Source: Salinibacillus kushneri (lineage in GTDB: Bacteria; Bacillota; Bacilli; Bacillales; Alkalibacillaceae). Taken from it: 37,399 nucleotides of DNA. The DNA is taken from assembly GCF_900111405.1 (NCBI RefSeq), contig NZ_FOHJ01000017.1, forward strand, positions 1-37,399, in the 5' to 3' direction. Numbering within the stretch: position 1 is the stretch's first letter; each line of letters begins with the position of its first letter. The notes under the pieces were generated by a model, which worked only from the letters and a program-made list of their open reading frames with translations, made no database searches and was not told the origin of the DNA. The position numbers and the translations under genes are program-made. Below are positions 1 to 7,186 of the stretch, one piece after another.

Positions 1-106
1 ACTGGTTAGGTCTGGTGGTATAAGCCGAAATCATGGAATGGCGTGGGTTTCGCCATGGAATGGTTTTGGCTTATGTCCACCCAGACCTAGGAGCCGTAGC
101 TGGACA
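1..106 (+). repeat. Dispersed palindromic repeat, copy A
   Basis: An imperfect hairpin fills this stretch: TTAGGTCTGG (6-15) faces CCAGACCTA (81-89), ATAAGCC (20-26) faces GGCTTAT (68-74), and GGCG/CGCC lie further in. The right end carries the shared module CTAGGAGCCGTAGCTGGACA. Related modules recur near 31061-31200 and 37361-37399. The left end is cut by the window edge. No protein is likely here; a short open frame at 33-215 merely runs through the repeat. Confidence 0.75.
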
Positions 107-107
107 A

Positions 108-165
108 GAAAAGCGTAGGCGACTGGTTAGGTCCAACTGCATAAGCAGAATTCACGGACGGTCAC
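108..165 (+). repeat. Dispersed repeat, copy B (left half only)
   Basis: This begins with the family end GAAAAGCGTAGGCGAC (108-123), followed by TGGTTAGGTCC and GCATAAGCAGAAT, the same order as in the complete copy at 31061-31200 read on the minus strand. The second arm of the palindrome is missing, so the copy looks truncated shortly before the spoIIE terminator. Confidence 0.7.
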
Positions 166-181
166 ATATTTTCGAGCCAAT

Positions 182-208
182 AAAAAAGCGCAGTATAATT
201 CACTGCGC
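182..208 (-). terminator. spoIIE terminator overlapping the stop codon
   Basis: On the minus strand a perfect 7 bp stem, GCGCAGT/ACTGCGC, encloses a 7 nt loop and is followed by six T. The spoIIE stop codon (200-202) lies at the junction of the first arm and the loop, so the last codons of spoIIE form half of the terminator. Confidence 0.85.
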
Positions 209-2653
209 CTTATGAAGCGGGAAGGAAGCCCATTTTGGAGTATGCTCTTCTATTTTAGCAACTAAAACTGTCATATCATCATCAATTTCACCTGACTTGG
301 TCCGCACAACCTCCTCCAGTATAATATCTGCAATGGCCTGTGGATCGTCAGTTTCCATATTTTTAATTTTTCTTCTGAGCCACATGTCCACGTTTTCTAC
401 ATGATTAGGACCTTCAAAAATGCCGTCACTCATCATGATTAAGATATCATCTGGTTTGAGCTGTTCACCGACGACATCTACATCAAATTCTTTAATAATC
501 CCGATTGGCAGATTGCTTGCTTCAACCTTAATAATATCTGTTGTTCGTTTTACAAAGCTTGGGGTTGAGCCGATTTTTAGAAACTTCACGCCTGCATGAT
601 GCAAATCAATAACAGCTAAGTCTAATGTAGAAAAAATTTCATCAGTTGTTCGTAACGATAAAATAGAATTAATCGATTTGATAGCAACCTTTTCATCGAT
701 TCCGGACTGTAAAATTTGTTTCAGTAATCGCAAGGTCTCCATACTTTCCAGATATGCACGTTCCCCGTTTCCCATTCCATCACTGATAGCCAATGCATAC
801 CGTCCATTTCCGAGTTCCATGGTTAAATAACTGTCTCCGGATATAAAGCCCCCACCCTTTGCAGCATGGGCCACACCAGTTTGGATATTGTACTGCCTGG
901 CTGACTTGAATGTGAAATAACCATAGCCATTTGGAAATGGTGAAACCTCTTCCTTATCGATAACCACGGTCTCTTCCAGAATCTCAGACAAGGCTGGGGC
1001 AATGATTTTTGATCCTTCACCATGATAGTCATAGAACGATAGGTTCATTTCAATATCAATCATGCCAGGATCCAAACTATAAATATCAAGCTTCTCAATT
1101 TCAAATCCCAGATTCCGAATCGCCTGTACAATTTCCTGCTCTTGCTGTTCGTGAATTTCCCGTTCCTTCATAATCTCCTTAGCAAAATTGTCCATGACGT
1201 CAGAAACGCCTTTTAACTGTTCGGCCACAAACTTCCGACTTTCTTTCACTTGTTTTTTCAAACGTTGATTGGCCTGATAAAAGGAAAGTTCATTTTTCAT
1301 CGTTTCATACACTTTACCAGATTTCACACAATGATTTTCAAAATCTCTTTTTAGTTTCCTCTTGCTATCGAATGTACCTTTTTCCATTTCAGACATGATT
1401 TCTGTCATATAGTCATACGTTTTATCAAATTTATGGACCCAGCAGCTTTCTTTCTTAAAACAGGACTGACAGGTTTTCTCTGTAACATTGCTCAAAAAGT
1501 AATCTTTTTCTTTTCCATCCTTCGTTTGAGGTGTTACACCATCAATTCGTGAAAAGCTTTTTGAAAGAGCTTGAAACATATCGGAAAACGTTTCTACTCT
1601 TTGAGCTGTCACATCTCTGACTTTTTGTAAATACTGCTGCTGTTCTTCTGTATGTTCATTTGTTCCCGGTATATAGCGGGCCATTTTTCTTATCCAGCCA
1701 TCTGGTGTGGCAAAAAACAAGGCAATAGCAAGACCTGTCTCAATCATTGTAGGCCTAAAGGCTGCCCCCTGTCCTTCTCCATAAATACCAATTAATAAAG
1801 TAGCAACAAACAGTCCCAATCCGACCCCAATCTTTTTACCATCTTTTAAAAGGCCACCCAGCAAACCAGCAAAGGCTAGTAAGCTCATTTGATATAGGCT
1901 CGCCACATCAGCCAGACTTAAAACTAATCCTGTTACAACGCCAACGGTTGAACCAATAGCAGCCCCAGCGATATAGGCAAGTAATAACACAACATAACGG
2001 GAAAACACTTGTTCAACGGAAGCGTCCAACACAATCCATCCAATCATCCCTGTTAAAATGGAAGCCAGCAAAATCATCATACAAACAATTTCTTCATTTT
2101 TTAAATCTTTTTTTATTACACTTGGTGATAATATTGGAACACTTTGCATAAAAATGAGAACAAGAATAACACTTAAACTGGATTCAACAAGTGATAATAC
2201 CCATTGATAGGTTTCTAATTGCCCTGCGATATAGGTAGCGGCCACTCTCGGAATAAAACACGAAACGAACACAAACGCAGGTAGCCATTTTTGTTGATTC
2301 GTGATTTTCCCAAAAATACCGGAAAGGATGCAAAATAGAAAAATGCTGCTTAATAAAAATAAGGAATGTTCCCATTGAAGCGTTAAACTTCCGGCCAAAA
2401 CGGCAACGGCTACTTTTAAGGATAATTTTCGTCTAATCATCCAAATAGAAGCAAAAAATGCAATGGCAAAAGGTGAAACAGATTCCAGGATAATGGCTCT
2501 GCCTAATAGAAAACCAGCAAATAAAACCAGCCACCCTTCCTCAATAAGCTTTCGTTGAGAAAGCTCTTTAGCCTTCCTTTTTCCATTTATAATGGCATAA
2601 CGAAGCTGCTGATATAAAGATTTTGATTGATTTCTTGTAACAGATTCAATCAT
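200..2653 (-). CDS. spoIIE: Stage II sporulation protein E, PP2C-type serine phosphatase
   Basis: SpoIIE sits in the polar septum and dephosphorylates SpoIIAA-P in the forespore, which releases sigma-F from SpoIIAB; it also interacts with the division machinery. The 817-residue product is close to the 827 of B. subtilis. Residues about 40-330 form some ten hydrophobic segments, about 330-590 the charged central region with a CQSC...C cysteine cluster, and about 590-800 the PP2C phosphatase with metal-binding motifs SDGMGNG (near 622), SDGIFEG (near 740) and DDDMT (near 790). The ATG start is preceded by AAAGGAG at 9 nt. The gene is monocistronic, flanked by the tRNA pair and a terminator. Confidence 0.97.
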   Translation of the reverse strand: MIESVTRNQSKSLYQQLRYAIINGKRKAKELSQRKLIEEGWLVLFAGFLLGRAIILESVSPFAIAFFASIWMIRRKLSLKVAVAVLAGSLTLQWEHSLFLLSSIFLFCILSGIFGKITNQQKWLPAFVFVSCFIPRVAATYIAGQLETYQWVLSLVESSLSVILVLIFMQSVPILSPSVIKKDLKNEEIVCMMILLASILTGMIGWIVLDASVEQVFSRYVVLLLAYIAGAAIGSTVGVVTGLVLSLADVASLYQMSLLAFAGLLGGLLKDGKKIGVGLGLFVATLLIGIYGEGQGAAFRPTMIETGLAIALFFATPDGWIRKMARYIPGTNEHTEEQQQYLQKVRDVTAQRVETFSDMFQALSKSFSRIDGVTPQTKDGKEKDYFLSNVTEKTCQSCFKKESCWVHKFDKTYDYMTEIMSEMEKGTFDSKRKLKRDFENHCVKSGKVYETMKNELSFYQANQRLKKQVKESRKFVAEQLKGVSDVMDNFAKEIMKEREIHEQQEQEIVQAIRNLGFEIEKLDIYSLDPGMIDIEMNLSFYDYHGEGSKIIAPALSEILEETVVIDKEEVSPFPNGYGYFTFKSARQYNIQTGVAHAAKGGGFISGDSYLTMELGNGRYALAISDGMGNGERAYLESMETLRLLKQILQSGIDEKVAIKSINSILSLRTTDEIFSTLDLAVIDLHHAGVKFLKIGSTPSFVKRTTDIIKVEASNLPIGIIKEFDVDVVGEQLKPDDILIMMSDGIFEGPNHVENVDMWLRRKIKNMETDDPQAIADIILEEVVRTKSGEIDDDMTVLVAKIEEHTPKWASFPLHKAQ

Positions 2654-2675
2654 GGTCGATCACTCCTTTAATAAT

Positions 2676-2742
2676 GATTTAATCACAATACAACTAATTT
2701 TTTTGTCAAAACAGGAGGACAACCTCAAAAAAATGTTCGACG
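2676..2742 (-). promoter_or_regulatory. Probable Spo0A-controlled spoIIE promoter
   Basis: On the minus strand TTGACA (2709-2704) is followed 21-22 bp later by ATTAAA/TTAAAT (2682-2676). Unusually long spacing is the known trait of Spo0A-activated sigma-A promoters of the spoIIE/spoIIG type. An exact TTTGTCAAA 0A-type box (plus strand, 2702-2710) overlaps the -35, and CGTCGAA (2742-2736), one base from TGTCGAA, lies about 30 bp upstream. The exact -10 is uncertain. Confidence 0.5.
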
Positions 2743-2940
2743 TCTTTCTGAAAATGATATTTTGGTTCAACAAGAAAAAGAGAACGTGTGATTCATTGGA
2801 AAAGGTTTGTGTCATAATCACTCGATAAAGTTTAATCATTATGGAAATTACTTGAATTTATGCCATTTCATGCATGCCTTTTCCTTAATTAAAGGAATTT
2901 CAGCTGGTCCATATGATAAAGAAAATTTTATTGATAAGTA

Positions 2941-2969
2941 TTGACACTGTATATATCCTGTTGTAATAT
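2941..2969 (+). promoter_or_regulatory. Sigma-A promoter of the tRNA pair
   Basis: TTGACA (2941-2946), 17 bp spacer, TAATAT (2964-2969). Initiation would fall near 2976, about 27 nt before tRNA-Met. I see nothing else recognisable between this promoter and the spoIIE control region. Confidence 0.8.
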
Positions 2970-3002
2970 ATTTTTTGTGCGTTTCAGATATATTGACTAA
3001 TT

Positions 3003-3079
3003 GGCGGCGTAGCTCAGCTGGCGAGAGCGTACGGTTCATACCCGTGAGGTCGGGGGTTCGATCCCCTCCGCCGCTACCA
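3003..3079 (+). tRNA. tRNA-Met (CAT)
   Basis: A complete cloverleaf of 77 nt: acceptor GGCGGCG/CGCCGCT, D-arm GCTC...GAGC, anticodon loop TTCATAC with anticodon CAT, T-arm GGGGG-TTCGATC-CCCTC type, and an encoded CCA end. The 7 bp acceptor pairing and the non-initiator layout favour elongator tRNA-Met. It matches the trnSL-Met position of B. subtilis between yabR and spoIIE. Confidence 0.95.
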
Positions 3080-3100
3080 TTTATAAAAAATATGGCCTTT

Positions 3101-3172
3101 GGCCCGTTGGTCAAGTGGTTAAGACACCGCCCTTTCACGGCGGTAACACGGGTTCGAATCCCGTACGGGTCA
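3101..3172 (+). tRNA. tRNA-Glu (TTC)
   Basis: A 72 nt cloverleaf: acceptor GGCCCGT/ACGGGTC with one G-T pair, anticodon loop CTTTCAC giving anticodon TTC, and T-loop TTCGAAT. CCA is not encoded, so it must be added after transcription. It lies 21 nt behind tRNA-Met in the same transcript, as trnSL-Glu does in B. subtilis. Confidence 0.95.
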
Positions 3173-3175
3173 TAC

Positions 3176-3204
3176 GGAAAGCGAAGGCGACTAGTTAGCT
3201 CTGC
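3176..3204 (+). repeat. Dispersed repeat, copy D (end fragment)
   Basis: GGAAAGCGAAGGCGACTAG followed by TTAGC resembles the family end GAAAAGCG-AGGCGACTGG-TTAGG. It starts four bases after the tRNA-Glu 3' end and before the terminator, so it would be part of the tRNA precursor. Confidence 0.55.
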
Positions 3205-3210
3205 TTTACA

Positions 3211-3264
3211 AAAGAAATCCCCATTCCTTAAACAATTGATTGTCTAAGGAATGGGGATTTCTTT
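3211..3264 (+). terminator. Long perfect hairpin after the tRNA pair
   Basis: Perfect 20 bp arms at 3211-3230 and 3245-3264 (core ATCCCCATTCCTTA/TAAGGAATGGGGAT), and the 14 nt between them can add a further ACAAT/ATTGT pairing. The arms end in A-rich and T-rich tracts (AAAGAAA/TTTCTTT), so it could stop transcripts from either side. It separates the plus-strand tRNAs from the minus-strand yabR unit. Confidence 0.8.
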
Positions 3265-3503
3265 TGGATATGCAGGACTTTTACGGATTCATCCAACACG
3301 AAACGAATGAGGCCTGATTTCCAGGAATTAATCACAGATAACGATAATTCTGACCGGTAAAATAGTTTTTTCTGGTCTAATTTGAGATTTTTTAATCTGA
3401 CTTAACATTATTTACGCCAGGATTCTCCTGACCCTTAGTTTTTCATTTTTGTACCACAATTTTTTGTCCGGCATTTTCCGTTTTCATCTGCCTTAACCAA
3501 ATA
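3265..3503. other. Intergenic stretch with nothing recognised
   Basis: This AT-rich interval lies between the tRNA terminator and the yabR terminator. I find no credible coding frame, RNA fold or repeat in it. Confidence 0.6.
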
Positions 3504-3535
3504 AAAAAGCCCGGAGTTTTATTCCAGGGCTTTTA
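3504..3535 (-). terminator. yabR terminator
   Basis: On the minus strand AAAAGCCC (with an inner GGA/TCC pairing) pairs with GGGCTTTT and is followed by further T residues. It lies about 50 nt behind the yabR stop codon. Confidence 0.8.
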
Positions 3536-3587
3536 TTTATATCTATTAACTATGATTCATTTTGATTTTATACAGTTAGACAGCAAG

Positions 3588-3977
3588 TTAACCTTTTCGA
3601 GCACCACGTCCACCACGTTTAGATTCCGTGTTTTTTCTTAAAGAAGCTAAGCGATCTTCACTATCTTTAAGAAAACGACTCATTTTTGCTTCAAATGATT
3701 CACTGCGTCTCTTTTGATTGTTACGTTTTTTGTTAGGATTATTATTTTCCTTGGCTTTTTTAATGGAAAGCCCGATTTTTCCATCGCTAACGTTAATAAC
3801 TTTTACTTCTACTTCGTCTCCCACTTTTAGAAACTCATGAATATCTTTTACATACTTATCTGCAACCTCACTTATGTGAACTAATCCCGTTGATCCTTCA
3901 GGTAGTTCAACAAAAGCTCCAAAATTTGTGATGCCTGTTACCTTGCCTTTCAGCTTGCTGCCTACTTCAACTGACAT
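3588..3977 (-). CDS. yabR: S1-domain RNA-binding protein YabR
   Basis: A 129-residue protein with one S1/OB-fold domain at residues 1-75 (VGSKLKGKVTGITNFGAFVEL, HISEVADKYVKD, GDEVEVKVINV, KIGLSIKKA), as in polynucleotide phosphorylase and ribosomal protein S1. The C-terminal 50 residues are lysine/arginine rich and probably disordered, fitting RNA or ribosome contact. The exact role in Bacillus is not settled. AGGAGG lies 12 nt before the ATG. It has its own promoter overlapping the divIC stop, and its own terminator. Confidence 0.9.
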   Translation of the reverse strand: MSVEVGSKLKGKVTGITNFGAFVELPEGSTGLVHISEVADKYVKDIHEFLKVGDEVEVKVINVSDGKIGLSIKKAKENNNPNKKRNNQKRRSESFEAKMSRFLKDSEDRLASLRKNTESKRGGRGARKG

Positions 3978-4025
3978 AAAAAAAATGCTCCTCCTTAGAA
4001 TTTTAGAAAAGTGTACTTCTTATAT

Positions 4026-4055
4026 ATTATATATATGCACGTAAAAAAGTGTCAA
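4026..4055 (-). promoter_or_regulatory. Sigma-A promoter of yabR
   Basis: TTGACA (4055-4050), 18 bp spacer, TATAAT (4031-4026) on the minus strand, both hexamers exact. The divIC stop codon TGA (4054-4052) is inside the -35 hexamer, so the divIC end and the yabR promoter share bases. Confidence 0.8.
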
Positions 4056-4432
4056 TAAGACGACTCTTCATCGGGTACATTGAAGATAATTTCTCCATCT
4101 TTTGAAAGGAAATAGTCCTTCCTGGCAATTTGTAAAATATAATCCGTATCGTTTAATAATTTTATTTCCTGCTTCAAATTCTTTTCTTTTGCTTCTAGTT
4201 TATCCATTTTTTCATTTAATTGTTCATATTCGCTTACTTTTTCTTTATAAAGATCACGTTGGTTTAAATGAAGCGTAACTAAATAAGTAAAAACGCTAAT
4301 CGCCACAATTGCAAAAAGTGTTAAGCGACGATAAATACGCTTCTTGCGTTTATTTTGTCGTTCAATATATGCATCATACTCCCGTACATAGTTAGAATCC
4401 AGTTTTGTTACTTGTTTTTTAGGCGAATTCAC
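4052..4432 (-). CDS. divIC: Cell division protein DivIC (FtsB family)
   Basis: DivIC is a bitopic septum protein that works with FtsL and DivIB in divisome activation. The 126-residue product has a basic cytoplasmic N-terminus (about 1-38), one transmembrane helix (about 40-57, LTLFAIVAISVFTYLV) and an extracellular coiled coil (about 62-97, with EQLNEKMDKLEAKEKNLKQEIKLL) followed by the conserved IARKDYFLSKDGE segment. The start is taken as GTG at 4432 because AAAGGAGG lies 10 nt before it. A longer frame to 4477 would have to translate that ribosome-binding site. The gene follows yabQ by 7 nt and its Shine-Dalgarno sequence is inside the end of yabQ. Confidence 0.93.
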   Translation of the reverse strand: MNSPKKQVTKLDSNYVREYDAYIERQNKRKKRIYRRLTLFAIVAISVFTYLVTLHLNQRDLYKEKVSEYEQLNEKMDKLEAKEKNLKQEIKLLNDTDYILQIARKDYFLSKDGEIIFNVPDEESSY

Positions 4433-4439
4433 CGTCGAT

Positions 4440-5039
4440 TTACCTCCTTTTTGCAAAAATTGCTTTCCAAAAGTCAACTAGATTATTTAATATTTTACTA
4501 CAAAACGCCAAAAAGGAAAGAAAAAATTTTTTAATATTTTCAGGAATGTACTTTTTTATCTGCTTCCCTATAAATAATAGGGGACTTCTAACGATTTTCC
4601 ATGGAAGGAGAATAACCCAAATCACAACTGCCCAAAAAAGTGTTAAAAGATAAGTGAGCACCTTTAGCATCCAGGACAGCGGGGCGATAATGATACGTTG
4701 AATGAGTCTTCGTATAACTTGATAGGTGGTAACGGAAAATTGGATAAGATGCTCCAGCATTTTCAAATACCATACCCTTAAAAGCGATTGATAAAACGCA
4801 AATCCCAAAATAAGGGCTAACCAAATATATAATCGAAGTTGTCCATAATTGGTTAAATATAAAATATAAAAAATAACGAGCCCCTGTAAAATCCAAAACA
4901 AAATCTCATTGATATAAAGAATCCATGTTCTTCTTTTTTTCCGGTTATGGAATCTGTGAAAGGTATCTGCTGCTATCCCAAGATACATTCCGCTACCAGC
5001 CATCACAAGAATCGTTATAAACTGCAGGGATAAACTCAT
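4440..5039 (-). CDS. yabQ: Spore cortex biosynthesis protein YabQ
   Basis: YabQ is a membrane protein of the mother cell needed for cortex formation in B. subtilis. The 199-residue sequence is very hydrophobic, with about four or five membrane segments: 3-23, 40-60, 67-85 and 127-150, then a basic amphipathic end. Its ATG overlaps the yabP TGA stop in ATGA (5036-5039), which suggests translational coupling. It forms yabP-yabQ-divIC, the order found in B. subtilis. Confidence 0.9.
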   Translation of the reverse strand: MSLSLQFITILVMAGSGMYLGIAADTFHRFHNRKKRRTWILYINEILFWILQGLVIFYILYLTNYGQLRLYIWLALILGFAFYQSLLRVWYLKMLEHLIQFSVTTYQVIRRLIQRIIIAPLSWMLKVLTYLLTLFWAVVIWVILLPWKIVRSPLLFIGKQIKKYIPENIKKFFLSFLAFCSKILNNLVDFWKAIFAKRR

Positions 5040-5338
5040 TTAAATAGCTTGCTAAAGAGACCTTTAGCTTTATCTCCTTGCTGATCATCTATATAAGATA
5101 ATTCATATACTCGCCCCTTAATGGATACTAAACTCTCGTCCAAATTGAGATTTTTCATATGCAAATTTTCGCCACGTACTACTAAGTAGCCAAAAGTTGT
5201 TTGCAGTAAAAATTCTTCGTTATCAAAGCTATCAACTTCTTTAACACCTGTGATTTCAAGCTCTCTTCTGTTAAGAACCTTAACATGATGCTCCTGTGGT
5301 TCTCTTGTATTCGGATAAAATTGATTTTCATAATTCAT
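5036..5338 (-). CDS. yabP: Spore protein YabP
   Basis: YabP belongs to the YabP/YqfC family of small mother-cell sporulation proteins; in B. subtilis it is a sigma-E-dependent gene linked to coat assembly. The 100-residue product carries the family pattern HHVKVLNRRELEITGVKEVDSFD and FLLQTTFGYLVVRGENLHMKNLNLDE. The ATG at 5338 was chosen because AAGGAGGGG lies 7 nt before it; the in-frame codons further up would cover this site. It is the first gene before yabQ and divIC. Confidence 0.92.
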   Translation of the reverse strand: MNYENQFYPNTREPQEHHVKVLNRRELEITGVKEVDSFDNEEFLLQTTFGYLVVRGENLHMKNLNLDESLVSIKGRVYELSYIDDQQGDKAKGLFSKLFK

Positions 5339-5381
5339 ATACTCGCCCCTCCTTATCATTAAAACTCTATGATAGAAAGGA

Positions 5382-5409
5382 CAAGTATAGAACTTGAAAG
5401 TTCATATTT
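5382..5409 (-). promoter_or_regulatory. Possible sigma-E promoter of yabP
   Basis: AAATATG (5409-5403), 13 bp, TATACTTG (5389-5382) on the minus strand loosely resembles the sigma-E consensus KMATATT and CATACAMT. The assignment rests as much on the known sigma-E control of yabP as on the bases. Confidence 0.35.
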
Positions 5410-5444
5410 TTTACTAGATATAAAACTTTTCCTAAAGGGTAAAT

Positions 5445-5708
5445 CTAATCGTTTTTAACAGGTTCTTCCTTTATAACTGTATATAAACTTTGGGCTTCGT
5501 CTTTTTTTACATTTTCACGCAGGTCATTCACTTTAACAGTGAGCTGCTTTTGCCCAAAGCGAATCTTTAATTCGTCACCTGCAGCCAGGTTAGACGATGC
5601 CTTGGCCGGTTGACCATTTAGCTGTATTCTTCCTTGTTCTGCCACTTCTTTTGCCAAAGTTCTTCTTTTAATTAACCGTGAAATTTTTAAAAATTTATCT
5701 AAGCGCAT
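5445..5708 (-). CDS. rqcP: S4-domain ribosome quality control protein RqcP
   Basis: RqcP (YabO, Hsp15-like) binds stalled 50S subunits with peptidyl-tRNA and works with RqcH to add alanine tails that mark nascent chains for degradation. The 87-residue protein is almost wholly an S4 RNA-binding domain: MRLDKFLKISRLIKRRTLAKEVAEQGRI at the start, then VKASSNL-type AKASSNLAAGDELKIRFG. The ATG at 5708 gives the family length (86 in B. subtilis); a longer frame to 5750 would run into yabN. It starts 5 nt after the yabN stop, with AGAGAGG inside that gene, so it is in the yabM-yabN-rqcP operon. Confidence 0.93.
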   Translation of the reverse strand: MRLDKFLKISRLIKRRTLAKEVAEQGRIQLNGQPAKASSNLAAGDELKIRFGQKQLTVKVNDLRENVKKDEAQSLYTVIKEEPVKND

Positions 5709-5713
5709 AAGCC

Positions 5714-7186
5714 TTACCTCTCTTTTTCGTATTCCTTCGCTTCGTTCCAAAACTGGTCCATTCCCTCTAATGTTACAGTTTCTAATGTTTTCCCCATTTC
5801 TTTTGTCCGTTTTTCAATATATTGAAAACGTTTCTTAAAGATTTGATTGCTCCGTGACAGAGCAAGTTCTGGATTAATGTTGCGGTGTCTAGCAAGATTT
5901 ACAAGGGAAAATAGAATGTCTCCAAATTCCTTTTCCATTTCTGTACTGGTTTGTTTCGCTATTGATTGCTCAAATTCCTCTATTTCTTCTTTAATTTTAT
6001 CGAAAATGGTTTCAAAGTTCTCCCAATCAAAACCTGCTTTAGCTGTCTTTTTCTGAAGCTCATAGGCAGTTAATAAAGCAGGAAGAGACCTTTCGATATC
6101 ATCTACTATGGATTTTGCAACCTCTCCACCCTTTTCCTCCTTCTTAATTTCATCCCACGTCTTCACAACTTCTTCAGATGTATTCAGATGAAAATCACCA
6201 AAAACATGAGGATGCCTGCGAATCATCTTATCTGTAATATTTTTTATGACATCATCAACGCTGAAATACCCTTCGTCTTCACCAATTTGACCGTGAAGCA
6301 TAATTTGCAGCAGTACATCTCCTAATTCATCTGCTACCTTCTCATCATCTTGTTCATTAATGGCTTCAATAACTTCGTAAGCCTCTTCAATTAAGTAGGG
6401 GCGTAAGGATTCATGGGTCTGTTTTCGATCCCATGGACAGCCATTTGGGCCTCTTAAAATGGCGATTACTTCACGAAGACGATTAAATTGATGATTCTGT
6501 ATTTCTTTAGGAGCAGGTGGCACATAGACGCTGAGTAAATTACTGAAAGGTACAGACCGATCGAGTTCATAAAGGGGTACTGTTTTTATCCATTCCTCAT
6601 TACTTCCTGCACCGTGAACGACTGTAATAGGATAGTCGTCCGGTAAATCGTCCATTAAGGTTAACTTCACGTCTGAAGCAATCATATCATCGTAAACCTG
6701 TGAAAACACAACATGCTGATCATATTGTACCTCAAAACGGCGAAAAGACGTTCCATCAAGAAATTGAAAGCCTTCAATCGGGTCGATTTTGAGAGATGAA
6801 AATAATGCGTCCAAATAGCTTTGTCCTTGTCCTACCTTCACTTCAACCGCGGGATTCCCTTCAGCCTCTTCTAACAGAATTTGTACAGTCCTTTCTGCAA
6901 GCATAGGATGTCCTGGTGTTGCATATAAAACAGGAGAATGTTCAGCTGCTTTTAGCAACTGATTGGCTATTTCCTGGTAAACAGGTTCAAATGTCTGATG
7001 TTTTTCATATACTTCATCAAATGATTGAAACTGTACACCTTCTTTTTCAAGGGACTTAATGACAGGATGATCCATTGTCCGTGTGTATATTTTTGAGTCT
7101 GCAGAAAGGAATTTACGATATACACCTAGTGGCATCTGATCAATATCTCCTGCACCCAAGCCTACAACGGTTATGATTTTTTCCAT
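5714..7186 (-). CDS. yabN: YabN: tetrapyrrole-methylase-like domain fused to MazG pyrophosphohydrolase
   Basis: This 490-residue protein equals B. subtilis YabN in length and layout. Residues 1-215 are an SAM-dependent tetrapyrrole methylase-like fold (VVGLGAGDIDQMPLG, YATPGHPMLAERTVQ). Residues about 245-330 and 380-480 are two MazG helical modules; the first has the metal-binding EE..E and ELGDVLLQ pattern (CPWDRKQTHESLRPYLIEE, ADELGDVLL), the second EKEFGDILFSLVNLAR. MazG hydrolyses NTPs, probably clearing aberrant nucleotides. What the methylase domain modifies is unknown. Its ATG overlaps the end of yabM by 16 bp, a sign of coupled translation. Confidence 0.93.
   Translation of the reverse strand: MEKIITVVGLGAGDIDQMPLGVYRKFLSADSKIYTRTMDHPVIKSLEKEGVQFQSFDEVYEKHQTFEPVYQEIANQLLKAAEHSPVLYATPGHPMLAERTVQILLEEAEGNPAVEVKVGQGQSYLDALFSSLKIDPIEGFQFLDGTSFRRFEVQYDQHVVFSQVYDDMIASDVKLTLMDDLPDDYPITVVHGAGSNEEWIKTVPLYELDRSVPFSNLLSVYVPPAPKEIQNHQFNRLREVIAILRGPNGCPWDRKQTHESLRPYLIEEAYEVIEAINEQDDEKVADELGDVLLQIMLHGQIGEDEGYFSVDDVIKNITDKMIRRHPHVFGDFHLNTSEEVVKTWDEIKKEEKGGEVAKSIVDDIERSLPALLTAYELQKKTAKAGFDWENFETIFDKIKEEIEEFEQSIAKQTSTEMEKEFGDILFSLVNLARHRNINPELALSRSNQIFKKRFQYIEKRTKEMGKTLETVTLEGMDQFWNEAKEYEKER

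Noticed and set aside
33-215. Open frame of 60 codons on the plus strand
   Set aside because: It lies within the palindromic repeats and the spoIIE terminator, without a ribosome-binding site.
2848-3247. Open frames of 90 and 96 codons across the tRNA pair on both strands
   Set aside because: They run through two perfect tRNA cloverleaves; the GGDRTPDLT-like peptide is the usual artefact of translating tRNA genes.
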